A stretch of DNA of 45,668 nucleotides from contig NZ_CP124047.1 of the NCBI RefSeq assembly GCF_030440365.1, positions 1-45,668 on the forward strand. Direction: 5' to 3'. Each line of letters starts with the position of its first letter. Position 1 is the stretch's first letter. This document shows, in pieces, positions 17,141 to 26,007 of this stretch. A program made the translations under genes and the position numbers. The notes beneath the pieces are model-generated. The model worked only from the letters and a program-made list of their open reading frames with translations, had not been told where the DNA came from and did no database searches. Origin of the DNA: [Borrelia] lusitaniae (lineage in GTDB: Bacteria > Spirochaetota > Spirochaetia > Borreliales > Borreliaceae).

Positions 17141-18496
17141 TTAATAACCATAAATAAATTTAATAATAAAAACTAAACACAATGTTATCATTACTGGGGA
17201 GATTTTGTGTTTTTTATTTTCCAATAAATTAAGTATTGTGTTTATTAAAACATAAAATATTATTCCAATGCTTATTCCCGAAGAGATATTGTATGTTAAG
17301 GGAATTAAAAAAAGTGTTAAAAAGCTGGGAACATTTTCTCTTATATTTGAAAAATTAATTTTTATTATTTCTTTGCACATTGAAAATCCCACATATATTA
17401 AAGCTGCAGCAGTTGCACTAGCAGGAACAGCAATAAATAATGGTGAAAGAAATATTGCAATAAAAAACATTATTCCTGTTACTATTGTCGTAAGGCCAGT
17501 TTTGCCCCCTTCGGCAATTCCTGCACAACTTTCAATAAATGCTGTTACAGTAGAAGCTCCAAGTATTGCTCCAAAAGTAGTAGCAATAGCATCAATTAAA
17601 AATATTTTACCAACATTAGGAATTTTTCCGTTTTTATCTAACATGTTACCATTTGCTGCTACTGCTATTAGAGTGCCTAAAGTATCAAACAAATCGTTAA
17701 ACAGTAATGCCAATACAATTGTAATAAAACTCCAAAAATGTTTGCTTAATATGTAGGAAAAATCTAACTGATTAAATATTGGTCTAATAGATTCAAATTT
17801 TAAAACCCCATTTGGAAGATGTATCCCAGCAGCAACTGCGCCTTCTGGATTAAAGATCGCATATATCCAGGCTATGGCAGTAACTAAGCAAATTGCCCAA
17901 AGTATACTTCCACGCACGTTTAATTTTTCAAAAATTACAATAAAAAATAATCCTAAAAATGTAAATAAAACTTTCAAGTCAATAAATGGTCCGATTCCAA
18001 CCAATGTAGCATCATTTTTAATGATTATTCCACCATTAACAAACCCAATAAATGCAATAAAAAGTCCTATTCCAACTGAAATAGAGTATTTCAAATTTAT
18101 TGGTATGGAATTTGCAATATTTTCTCGAGCTCCTGATAGAGATAATACAATAAAAATCAGCCCTTCAGTAAAAACAGCAGCTAATGCAACTTGCCAAGGA
18201 ATATTCATTCCAATTACCACAGAAAATGCAAAAAATGCATTAAGACCCATCCCTGGCGCTAGTGCAATAGGTGTGTTAGTATAAAGCCCCATTAATATAC
18301 TAGCAAGTGCTGCTGTTAGACATGTTGTAGTAACTAGTGCACCAATTGGCATGCCTGTGCTAGCTACTATTGCCGGGTTAACAGCTATTATGTATGCCAT
18401 ACTTAAAAAAGTGGTAATACCCGCAATAATTTCTTTTTTATAATCTATTGTGTTGTTTTTAAATTGAAATAACAATGTCTCTTTGGATTGACTCAT
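17141..18496 (-). CDS. pbuG: Purine permease (BBB22), AzgA/PbuG family
   Basis: A 451-residue inner-membrane transporter for adenine, guanine or hypoxanthine. cp26 BBB22 and BBB23 are the known purine uptake systems of B. burgdorferi, which cannot make purines de novo. It has about a dozen hydrophobic segments. Family motifs include the N-terminal GITTFLSMAYIIAVNPAI and the NDLFDTLGTL segment. GAGGAG precedes the ATG by nine bases. It lies 106 bases downstream of its paralogue BBB23 and reads toward ospC. It feeds the GuaB/GuaA pathway encoded next door. Unit B has only a mosaic remnant. Confidence 0.92.
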   Translation of the reverse strand: MSQSKETLLFQFKNNTIDYKKEIIAGITTFLSMAYIIAVNPAIVASTGMPIGALVTTTCLTAALASILMGLYTNTPIALAPGMGLNAFFAFSVVIGMNIPWQVALAAVFTEGLIFIVLSLSGARENIANSIPINLKYSISVGIGLFIAFIGFVNGGIIIKNDATLVGIGPFIDLKVLFTFLGLFFIVIFEKLNVRGSILWAICLVTAIAWIYAIFNPEGAVAAGIHLPNGVLKFESIRPIFNQLDFSYILSKHFWSFITIVLALLFNDLFDTLGTLIAVAANGNMLDKNGKIPNVGKIFLIDAIATTFGAILGASTVTAFIESCAGIAEGGKTGLTTIVTGIMFFIAIFLSPLFIAVPASATAAALIYVGFSMCKEIIKINFSNIRENVPSFLTLFLIPLTYNISSGISIGIIFYVLINTILNLLENKKHKISPVMITLCLVFIIKFIYGY

Positions 18497-18602
18497 TACA
18501 AATTACTCCTCAAGTTTTATTTTATATCAAAAACAAGCTAACTTCATCTATTAGATTTACTCTACTATTAAAATGTAGTAATAAATTAAAATTTTATAAA
18601 AA

Positions 18603-19958
18603 TTAATAACCATAAATAAATTTAATAATAAAAATTAAGCATAATATTAGCATTATAGGAGAAATTTTAGTTTTTTCTTTGCTAAAAAGATTAAATGATA
18701 CATTTATTAAAATGTAAAATACTGCTCCAACAAAAAATCCTGAAGAAATGCTATAAGCTAGAGGAATCAAAAAAAATATTAAAAAGCTAGAAATATTTTC
18801 TCTAGTATTAGAAAAATCAATTTTTATTATTTCTTTGCACATTGAAAATCCCACATATATTAAAGCTGCAGCAGTTGCACTTGCAGGAACAGCAATAAAA
18901 AGGGGAGCAAAAAAAGCTGCAAATAAAAATAATAATCCAGTTACAATTGAAGTAACCCCCGTTTTGCCGCCTTCAGCAATTCCTGTAAAACTTTCAATAT
19001 AAGTAGTAACAGTAGAAACTCCCATTATTGCTCCAAAAGTAGTGGCAATGCCATCAACCAATAATATTTTTTTTGCATTAGGAATTTTTCCGTTTTTATC
19101 CAACATGCCACCTTTTGTTGTGACACTTATTAAAATACCTACGGTATCAAACAAATCATTAAACAATAAAATAAAAACTATTGATATAAAAGTCCAAAAA
19201 TGTTCACTCAAAACATAAGAAAAATCTAACTGATTAAATATTGGCTTAATAGATTCAAATTTTAAAACTCCACTTGGAAGATGTATTCCAGCAGATTTAG
19301 CACCTTCTAAATTAAATATTGCATATATCCAACCCATAAGAGCAACTATACTCATTGCCCAAAGTATACTTCCTCTTACATTTAATTTTTCAAAAATTAC
19401 AATAAAAAATAATCCTAAAAATGTAAATAAAACTCTTAGGTCAATAAATGGTCCGATTCCAACCAATGTAGCTTCATTTTTAATAATGATTCCACCATTG
19501 ACAAACCCAATAAATGCAATAAAAAGTCCTATTCCAACTGAAATAGAATATTTTAAATTTACCGGAATAGAATTTATAATTTGCTCTCTTGCTCTTAAGA
19601 AGGATAATAGAATAAAAATTAGTCCTTCAACAAAAACGGCAGCTAATGCAACTTGCCAAGGAATATTCATTCCAATTACCACAGAAAATGCAAAAAATGA
19701 ATTTAAACTCATTCCAGAAGCTAATGCTAGGGGTGTATTGGTATAAATTCCCATTAATATGGTAGAGAATGCTGCTGTTAGACAAGTTGCGGTAACTAGT
19801 GCACCAATTGGCATGCCTGTGTTAGATAGTATTGCTGGATTAGCAGCTATAATATATGACATACTCAAAAAAGTAGTAATGCCCGCAAAAATTTCCTTTT
19901 TATAGTTAATATCACTGTTTGTAAATTGAAAAAATAAACCTTTTATATTTTTTTGCAT
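18603..19958 (-). CDS. pbuG: Purine permease (BBB23), AzgA/PbuG family
   Basis: A 451-residue paralogue of BBB22, the same length and alignable end to end, implying an old tandem duplication. The start is the ATG at 19958 (MQKNIKG), with AAGGAAAG just upstream; the longer frame to 19994 has no ribosome site. The conserved Asp motif reads NDLFDTVGIL. Long blocks (for example the INSIPVNLKYSISVGIGLFI area) are almost identical to BBB22 at both protein and DNA level, while the C termini differ, which suggests local gene conversion between the tandem copies. Confidence 0.91.
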   Translation of the reverse strand: MQKNIKGLFFQFTNSDINYKKEIFAGITTFLSMSYIIAANPAILSNTGMPIGALVTATCLTAAFSTILMGIYTNTPLALASGMSLNSFFAFSVVIGMNIPWQVALAAVFVEGLIFILLSFLRAREQIINSIPVNLKYSISVGIGLFIAFIGFVNGGIIIKNEATLVGIGPFIDLRVLFTFLGLFFIVIFEKLNVRGSILWAMSIVALMGWIYAIFNLEGAKSAGIHLPSGVLKFESIKPIFNQLDFSYVLSEHFWTFISIVFILLFNDLFDTVGILISVTTKGGMLDKNGKIPNAKKILLVDGIATTFGAIMGVSTVTTYIESFTGIAEGGKTGVTSIVTGLLFLFAAFFAPLFIAVPASATAAALIYVGFSMCKEIIKIDFSNTRENISSFLIFFLIPLAYSISSGFFVGAVFYILINVSFNLFSKEKTKISPIMLILCLIFIIKFIYGY

Positions 19959-20034
19959 AAAACTTTCCTTTTTGTTGTTTAAAAATATTCTCAATAATAA
20001 TTTTTAATTTTCTCTTTTAATTCTTTTTAAAGGT

Positions 20035-20541
20035 CTATTGAATCTTATTAATCATAATATTTTGAAAAAGAATATTTTCACTCTCAGGCAAATTTGAAAA
20101 TACAATAGTTTTAATAACTTTTTCAGAACTATTTATAATAATAAATTTTTTAGCTTTAATAAGTTTTAAATAGGCTTTTAAAGAAATATCTTTTCCCACA
20201 CTAAAAAATGTTTGAATATATTTATTATCAATTAACTTGTAACGATTAAATAGAAATAAAGCAATTATATCATTTCCAACCTTTAAAAATAAGGGTTCTT
20301 TGTACCTTAAATTCCATTTATTAGAAACAGTAAAATAATGCCTTAGAGAAATTTTATTATTCTCTTGAATTAATTTAATATATTTGGAATCTTTTTTTAA
20401 TTCGGGAATGCCTTGAAAAGAGATTGTAGCACAAGACAATGTTAAAAGCATGGGATAAAAAAATAATAAATATTTTTTAAAAAATTTCAAGACAATCAAT
20501 AGTATGTGAAATGTTTTATAAAATTTTATTGTTAAATGCAT
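20035..20541 (-). CDS. Putative lipoprotein BBB24
   Basis: Up to 168 residues from the ATG at 20541, which overlaps the end of BBB25 by 26 bases. A TTG at 20490 would instead give MKFFKKYLLFFYPMLLTLSC, a normal Borrelia lipoprotein signal with the lipidated Cys at position 20, and I think this shorter start is more likely. Neither has a clear ribosome site, so coupling to BBB25 is possible. The function is unknown. Only the signal-peptide part survives in unit B. Confidence 0.65.
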   Translation of the reverse strand: MHLTIKFYKTFHILLIVLKFFKKYLLFFYPMLLTLSCATISFQGIPELKKDSKYIKLIQENNKISLRHYFTVSNKWNLRYKEPLFLKVGNDIIALFLFNRYKLIDNKYIQTFFSVGKDISLKAYLKLIKAKKFIIINSSEKVIKTIVFSNLPESENILFQNIMINKIQ

Positions 20542-21028
20542 ATTCTAAAGTATTTTTTGTATTCTTAAAATCAACATCAATAAACCTTGGATCATATTCT
20601 AAGGTATCCTTAGTCCAAACTTGAAAAGAATCATTATTAAATAAAAAGACTAGCTTTTTGTAAGCAGTTAAAGCTTTTGATATAAGCTTAAAATTGTCTT
20701 TATCGATATTAATGTATAAAAACTTAAATTTTCCAATACTAACCACCTTAGAAATAGCAATACTTCCAATATATTTATTGTCTTTAATTAATTTCAAATA
20801 ACCTTTAGTAAAATTTAAATTTGAGTCTAGCATAACATTTAAAAAAACAGTATATTTGTTAATAGATTTATCTTTTTTAATGTAGATTTGACTATCCGGA
20901 TAAAAATAAAGAAAATAATCTGCCCTTTCAATTTTTTCAAAATTCTTTTCTAAATCTTCAGCAATATTTAAAACCTTACAAGAATAACAAATAAAAACCG
21001 TTAAAATCAAAAAAAAACTATATTTCAT
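20516..21028 (-). CDS. Putative lipoprotein BBB25, unit A
   Basis: A 170-residue predicted lipoprotein. The signal ends ICYSC, with Cys17 lipidated. There is no Shine-Dalgarno; a minus-strand TATAAT about 14 bases before the ATG implies a very short leader. It is divergent from BBB26, 46 bases apart. The protein is identical in unit B. No domain recognised. Confidence 0.72.
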   Translation of the reverse strand: MKYSFFLILTVFICYSCKVLNIAEDLEKNFEKIERADYFLYFYPDSQIYIKKDKSINKYTVFLNVMLDSNLNFTKGYLKLIKDNKYIGSIAISKVVSIGKFKFLYINIDKDNFKLISKALTAYKKLVFLFNNDSFQVWTKDTLEYDPRFIDVDFKNTKNTLEYAFNNKIL

Positions 21029-21074
21029 AATTAACTTATATTATACAATACAGAAAGGAGAGTATTTATATTAA

Positions 21075-21770
21075 ATGAATGAAAAAAACTTCAGCTCTTA
21101 TGTTGAAAATTCTAAAGTCTATTCGGATTATATAATATTTAAACATAAAATATTACTTATTCCTGTTCCTATAATAAAAATTGCTATGGGAGAAGGTCTT
21201 AAAATTTTTGAAATAAGTTTTCAAGATAAACATAAAGATTTTTCAGGATATATTCAATTAAATGAAAAATCTTTATATATAAATGAGAACATGAGCCTTG
21301 AGAATAAAAGATTTACAATAGCAAAACACTTAGGACATTATTTAATGCATCAAGATCAAATTAAAAATCTACCTAAAAATGAAAACTATTATAATGATAT
21401 TCAAAACAGTCAAATGGTAACAGAAGCTAATATATTTGCAACAAACATTTTGGTTCCAACAACCACATTAAAATTAAAATTATCTCAATATAAATCTAGA
21501 AAGTGCCCTCAAAAAACAATAGCAAAAGAATTTCAAGTAACCGAAAATACAATTTATTTAAAATTAAGCATACTTAATGATCTTAGCAAAATAGACAAAA
21601 TAAAAAAAAGTAAAAAATCTTTAAATTTTAAAAATACAAAACATAAAACAGAAGCTAACATTTATCTTCATAAAACAGATAAAATTAAAGAATCAATAGC
21701 TCTTGATTTGGAAAAATATGAACTTGAAAAAAAAGAAAAAATTAAAAAAATATTTGAAGATTTAGAGTAA
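21075..21770 (+). CDS. ImmA/IrrE-like protein with a degenerate zinc motif (BBB26), unit A
   Basis: A 231-residue cytoplasmic protein with the fold pattern of ImmA/IrrE metalloproteases: a beta-rich N-terminal half, a helix RFTIAKHLGHYLMHQ and a following helix with EANIFATNILVP. In the family the first helix reads HELGH. Here the first zinc ligand and the catalytic Glu are Lys84 and His85, while His88 and Glu117 remain, so proteolysis is unlikely. The C-terminal part (about 140-231) has a helix-turn-helix-like stretch (CPQKTIAKEFQVTENTIY) and a Lys/Glu coiled region. AAAGGAGAG precedes the start. Both units share these substitutions. A regulatory or binding role is my inference. Confidence 0.65.
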   Translation: MNEKNFSSYVENSKVYSDYIIFKHKILLIPVPIIKIAMGEGLKIFEISFQDKHKDFSGYIQLNEKSLYINENMSLENKRFTIAKHLGHYLMHQDQIKNLPKNENYYNDIQNSQMVTEANIFATNILVPTTTLKLKLSQYKSRKCPQKTIAKEFQVTENTIYLKLSILNDLSKIDKIKKSKKSLNFKNTKHKTEANIYLHKTDKIKESIALDLEKYELEKKEKIKKIFEDLE

Positions 21771-21778
21771 AAAACTTT

Positions 21779-22330
21779 TTAAGCTGAAAACTTTTTTAGT
21801 ATATATTCCATCTTTAAATTAGCTAACACTAAATAATTTTTACTCTTAATAAGAGAATCTAAATAGTTTTTTGCAATTACAATCCAATCCTTATTGTCCA
21901 TAAATTTCTTAACAGTTGGAAAATTTATTTTTAATGGAAAATTTTTAACAATTTTTTGTTTTTCAAGATAAGATAAAACTTCTGCCTTAAAAGCTGCACC
22001 TTGAGTTACACTATAAGCAATAAGTATGCTATATAATTTCTTATTATAAATAAAAAGATCTTTAATAAAATTAATATTATTATTGAAATTAGATTCAGAA
22101 ACGTAAATATAATCATTATTTTTAATATCGTTTAAACTTTCAAAATCAGAAAAACGATATAAATGTTCATAGTCTTTTGTTTTAAAATTTGAAATCTTTA
22201 AATCAGGATAATTCATTAAAGATGTTAAAACAGCTAAATTTGCCTGATCTTTTTCTGGTATTTTAACCAAAGAAATCGTTGAACAACCATAAATTAATAA
22301 AAAATAAACAGGAATTAAAAACTTCTTCAT
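21779..22330 (-). CDS. Putative lipoprotein BBB27, unit A
   Basis: A 183-residue predicted lipoprotein. The signal MKKFLIPVYFLLIYGC puts the lipidated Cys at 16. It is convergent with BBB26, with only 8 bases between stops. No Shine-Dalgarno; a TACAAT box ends about ten bases before the ATG, again suggesting a very short leader. The product is identical in unit B. No domain recognised. Confidence 0.72.
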   Translation of the reverse strand: MKKFLIPVYFLLIYGCSTISLVKIPEKDQANLAVLTSLMNYPDLKISNFKTKDYEHLYRFSDFESLNDIKNNDYIYVSESNFNNNINFIKDLFIYNKKLYSILIAYSVTQGAAFKAEVLSYLEKQKIVKNFPLKINFPTVKKFMDNKDWIVIAKNYLDSLIKSKNYLVLANLKMEYILKKFSA

Positions 22331-22393
22331 TAATACATTAATTGTATGCTTTTAGTAAAATAAAGTAAAGCAAATAGAAATATATAAATATTT

Positions 22394-22402
22394 TGATATA
22401 AT
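22394..22402 (+). promoter_or_regulatory. Extended -10 promoter of BBB28 (unit A)
   Basis: TGATATAAT, the same extended -10 sequence seen in the chb palindrome, lies 28 bases before the BBB28 ATG, with AAAAGGA in between. It is repeated at 42547-42555. Confidence 0.5.
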
Positions 22403-22430
22403 ATGAAAATAAGCTTTAAAAGGATATAAA

Positions 22431-23675
22431 ATGAGTTACTACGTGATAAGCAAAATATTTCTATATTCTGGGTACCTTGCTATTGGATTTCTGTCTTTTA
22501 CAATTTTCAATAAAAACTTACGAAATAAAATCAAAAACAAATTGAAAAATTTATACTTTTTGTATTATCTAACTTTTTTTATTCTTTTTATTGTCAGCTC
22601 AAATTTATCTTATTACTTCACTGAAAAACAGTTATTGGAAAATTTTAATATATTTGAAAAAGAATTTCTTGAAATACATAAGATAAACGAACAATTTTTT
22701 CAAAAATACCTGTTAAATTTTACAGTACCAATAAGAATGGAATTGATGTCAAAATTTGATCCAATGTATACAGTGTTTAATGCTAGTTTTGAGAAACATG
22801 CTAAAAACATTGGGAAAAGTTCTTATGAGATTCAAACAAATTATAAAAATTACATCAAAGCAACAAATTCAGAAATTAAAAAAAAATTAGAACAAATAAA
22901 AGAAAATATTATTCCTATTTATAATAAATATAAATTGCCTATTCTAAATGGCAAAAATACAGAAATAAGTATAGATGAGAATGGAAATATTATTCCTGTT
23001 TTAAAAAATGCAAAAGGAGAAATAACAGAGTTACTCTTTTACGATCAAAATTATAATTTAGTTCCCTTTAGAGAATTTGAAAGCTATAAAGTTAAATTTG
23101 ATCTAATCCGAGAAAATAAAAATATTCACTTCAAGGAATTAATAAACGTTTACTATATTGATCAAAACAATATTATCACTCCCATAAAGTATTACAAAAA
23201 TAATATAGAGACTAGTCCTTATTACATAGACTTACAAGAGGATAAAGATAATTTTCTTAATAGAATAAAAATCAAAAAAGAGTATGGTTTATACATTGAG
23301 AAAAAAAAGCAACTACAATATTTAACTGAAAATGATAAACTTGATGATTTTAAAGAATTTTTATCAAAAAATAATAATTTTTTTTCATTAAATACAATAT
23401 TTTCTAACGGCAATCCAATATTTACTTATGCCATAAATGTAAAAGCAAAAAGTATATTAAATTATTTAATAACAAAAGAATTTAATATCAATTTAACAAA
23501 TCAAAATTCTCAAACAGCTCTTCATAATGCCATAATTCAAAAATATGAATTAAATTTTATTAAATCGCTTATTAAAAAAGGTGCTAGCCCAAATATCAAA
23601 GATGCCGACAATAAACTACCCATAGATTACTGCGACAAGACCGGTGAAATTTATAAATATTTAATTAGCATTTAA
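22431..23675 (+). CDS. Membrane-anchored ankyrin-repeat protein (BBB28), unit A
   Basis: A 414-residue protein with two N-terminal hydrophobic segments (about 5-25 and 38-58), a long charged middle, and a C-terminal ankyrin-like region from about 325 (segments such as NSQTALHNAIIQKYE and KKGASPNIKDADNKLPIDY). It probably sits in the inner membrane with the ankyrin end for protein binding. It has AAAAGGA before the ATG. Four residues differ from the unit B copy. Partner unknown. Confidence 0.75.
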   Translation: MSYYVISKIFLYSGYLAIGFLSFTIFNKNLRNKIKNKLKNLYFLYYLTFFILFIVSSNLSYYFTEKQLLENFNIFEKEFLEIHKINEQFFQKYLLNFTVPIRMELMSKFDPMYTVFNASFEKHAKNIGKSSYEIQTNYKNYIKATNSEIKKKLEQIKENIIPIYNKYKLPILNGKNTEISIDENGNIIPVLKNAKGEITELLFYDQNYNLVPFREFESYKVKFDLIRENKNIHFKELINVYYIDQNNIITPIKYYKNNIETSPYYIDLQEDKDNFLNRIKIKKEYGLYIEKKKQLQYLTENDKLDDFKEFLSKNNNFFSLNTIFSNGNPIFTYAINVKAKSILNYLITKEFNINLTNQNSQTALHNAIIQKYELNFIKSLIKKGASPNIKDADNKLPIDYCDKTGEIYKYLISI

Positions 23676-23733
23676 CTTTATCATGCTAATTTGAATATTT
23701 AATTAATTTGATATTAATAAAAAGGGGAAAATT

Positions 23734-25119
23734 ATGTCAACATCATCCGCATCTATATCTACAATATTACAAAAAGTAGGAAAAGCTTTCATGCTTCCTA
23801 TAGCACTTCTACCAGCAGCCAGAATTTTATTGGGAATTGGAGGAGCATTTACTAACGAGACAATGATTCAGGCTTATGGATTAGAAGAAATACTTGGAAA
23901 AGGAACCGCGGCAAACTCAATTCTTTATCTTATGAAATATACAGGAGAAGTAATTTTTGCTAACTTGCCTTTAATGTTTGCAGCAGCAATTCCAATAGGA
24001 CTTGCCAAGGTAGAAAAAGGAACAGCTGCATTAGCAGGAGTAGTAGGCTTTTTGGTTATGCACCAAACCATAAATGGAATCTTGTACATACAAGGAATCA
24101 CACCAGAAACCGCAAGTTTAAAAGCACTACTAGATTTAGGAATGCCTGAAACAGCTGCAACTGCAAAAAGTCAAGAATATACAAGTGTTCTTGGAATATT
24201 CTCTCTTCAAATGAGCGTAATGGGGAGACTAATAGCAGGATTTGTCGCTGTCTTTCTTCATAACAGATTCTATAACATTCAATTACCCACATTTTTAGCA
24301 TTTTTTGGAGGTACAAGATTTGTACCAATCGTAACCACAATGGCAATGTTTGTGGTAGGAATATTTTTAACATTTATTTGGCCATTTATTCAAGGTGCAA
24401 TGACCGCATTTGGAAACATTGTAGAACAGTCTGGGCTTTTTGGAACATTTGCATACGGAGCAATAAAAAGATCTTTAATTCCTTTTGGACTTCACCACAT
24501 ATTTTATTTGCCATTTTGGCAAACAGCTGTGGGTGGAACATTGGAAATAAATGGAGAACTCATATCAGGAGCACAAAATATATTTTTCAAACAGCTTGCA
24601 GATCCTAATACTGTACACTTTGAAGTTGCAAAAGGAACAAGGTTTTTAAGAGGAGAATTTGTTGTTATGATTTTTGGATTACCTGGTGCTGCGCTTGCTA
24701 TGTACCATACATCAAAACCTGAAAATAAAAATAATGTAGCTTAATTGTTACTATCTGCTAGTTTTACATCAATGCTAACAGGAATTACAGAACCTCTTGA
24801 ATTTGCATTCCTTTTTGCAGCACCAGCGCTTTATTATTTTATATATGTTCCTCTTTTTGGATTAGCATATCTTTTAACACACCTTTTAAACGTAGGAGTT
24901 GGACTAACATTTTTTAGTGTGGGAAAAGATAATATTACATATATTGATGCATGTGCATCAAGACTAAGAATTAATTTAAAACAAATAGAATTCATCAAAT
25001 CAGATGCTTATTTCAAAAATCTGGGTGCTAGTGGACTATTAAAAAAAGGAAATAGTGTTCAAATTGTATTTGGAGGATTGTCCGATAACATAAAAATGGA
25101 AATCGACAAGCTTATGTAA
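23734..25119 (+). pseudogene. Broken PTS EIICB gene (BBB29), unit A
   Basis: Compared with 43996-45624 it has a 6-bp loss near the start, two Gly-to-Arg changes (AARILLG and MGRLIAG), TCA changed to TAA at 24742-24744, and a 237-bp in-frame deletion near 24912 that removes the last membrane segment and the linker to the EIIB domain. The 5' open frame (336 residues) would give a permease fragment without a phosphorylation domain. About 109 bp of upstream leader present in unit B are also missing. Glucose-family sugar uptake therefore rests on unit B. Confidence 0.92.
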
Positions 25120-25150
25120 AATTTTTAAAATAAAATATAAAAACAGCTAA

Positions 25151-25183
25151 TCCAATAGAAAAATTTTAAATTTTTCTATTGGA
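25151..25183. repeat. 33-bp palindrome at the unit junction
   Basis: Two perfect 16-base arms (left arm TCCAATAGAAAAATTT) flank one central T. It lies between the 3' end of BBB29 and the acylphosphatase ribosome site. The other copy is split by the window ends (45656-45668 joined to 1-20). It most likely folds as a terminator or 5'-UTR hairpin. It lacks the U-run of a standard intrinsic terminator and the flanks of a Borrelia telomere. Confidence 0.7.
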
Positions 25184-25208
25184 TAGATTTTATACAAAGA
25201 AGGTAATA

Positions 25209-25490
25209 ATGTATAAACAGCAATATTTTATTTCTGGCAAAGTACAAGGTGTTGGCTTTAGATCATTCACACAGCAAATAGCAAATAATATGAGACTAAA
25301 CGGGTTTGTAAAAAATCTAAACGATGGAAGGGTAGAAATCGTAGTTTTTTTCAAAACTAAAGAACAAATAAAAAAATTTGAAAAATTATTAAATAATGGA
25401 AATAAGTATGCAAACATTGAAAATATTGAAAAAACAATTTTAGATGAAAACTATCCTTTTCAATTTAATGATTTTAAAATTTATTATTAG
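25209..25490 (+). CDS. acyP: Acylphosphatase (BBB01), unit B
   Basis: Intact 93-residue copy with the same catalytic Arg (VQGVGFR) and Asn (VKNLNDG), and the same AAAGAAGG ribosome site. It differs from unit A at several scattered residues (for example LNNGN for LQNGN and TILDE for TLDE), more per length than most duplicated genes here. Confidence 0.9.
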   Translation: MYKQQYFISGKVQGVGFRSFTQQIANNMRLNGFVKNLNDGRVEIVVFFKTKEQIKKFEKLLNNGNKYANIENIEKTILDENYPFQFNDFKIYY

Positions 25491-25920
25491 GATTTATTTT
25501 TTGTTTTACAAACAGTTTAATTTTTTTAGTTCTTATTTTAATATTGTTTGCATTAAAATTTTTATGCTTAAAATTAGGCAAATTAGCTTTAAAAAAATGT
25601 TCAACTTTAAATTTTAAAAATTCTAAAGACTTTCTGTTTCTACAAAAGATATTAAGGTTGCCATCAGAAAATTTGATGTCAAGACCACAATTAGAATCTG
25701 TTTTTAAAAATCTACATAAAATAAAATTACCATTTGAACCATTCCTATTAAAAAGAATAAAATATTTTTTACCTCTTTTGGAATCTTTAAAATAAATCTT
25801 AAGCCAATCTCCTGTTGGCTTAACTGAAACCAGTTCGTCATAAAGATAAGAAATATAAATCGTTCTATTGTCATTAGATTTTAAAACTTTTTTAAAGAAA
25901 TAACCAAGACCTATTTTCAT
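25474..25920 (-). CDS. Conserved cp26 protein BBB02, unit B
   Basis: The same 148-residue frame (161 from an upstream TTG) as 311-757. Changes cluster in the last 40 residues (Asn, Ile and Leu replacements). The 17-base overlap with the acylphosphatase gene is kept. Unknown function. Confidence 0.65.
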   Translation of the reverse strand: MKIGLGYFFKKVLKSNDNRTIYISYLYDELVSVKPTGDWLKIYFKDSKRGKKYFILFNRNGSNGNFILCRFLKTDSNCGLDIKFSDGNLNIFCRNRKSLEFLKFKVEHFFKANLPNFKHKNFNANNIKIRTKKIKLFVKQKINPNNKF

Positions 25921-26007
25921 ATCAATTATATAATATCTTATTAATAAAATATTTCCCAATATTTTTCAAATGTATTAACAATAATTAAAAATTCAATTAA
26001 GCAAAAA

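Larger units (their letters stand above)
1..25163. other. cp26 unit A of a head-to-tail dimer
   Basis: This unit runs from the middle of a 33-bp palindrome to the same point in the next copy. Bases 1 onward match 25164 onward, and the window end (45646-45668) matches 25141-25163, so the molecule closes on itself. Gene order is that of Borrelia cp26. The unit keeps the chbAB, oppAIV, guaBA, permease and BBB24 genes. Its PF57/50/32/49 block and PTS EIICB gene are broken. Confidence 0.9.

Noticed and set aside
17268..18284. Plus-strand open frames across the permease gene
   Set aside because: They lie antisense to BBB22, follow its hydrophobic codon pattern, and have no ribosome sites.
24745..25119. 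Separate small gene after the truncated EIICB
   Set aside because: It is the 3' remainder of the same gene after the stop codon, with no ribosome site and an internal deletion.
25151..25183. Hairpin telomere or replicated telomere junction
   Set aside because: The palindrome is only 33 bp, the flanks are two different genes, and the TTAGTATA-type box of Borrelia telomeres is missing. The ends join as an ordinary circle.
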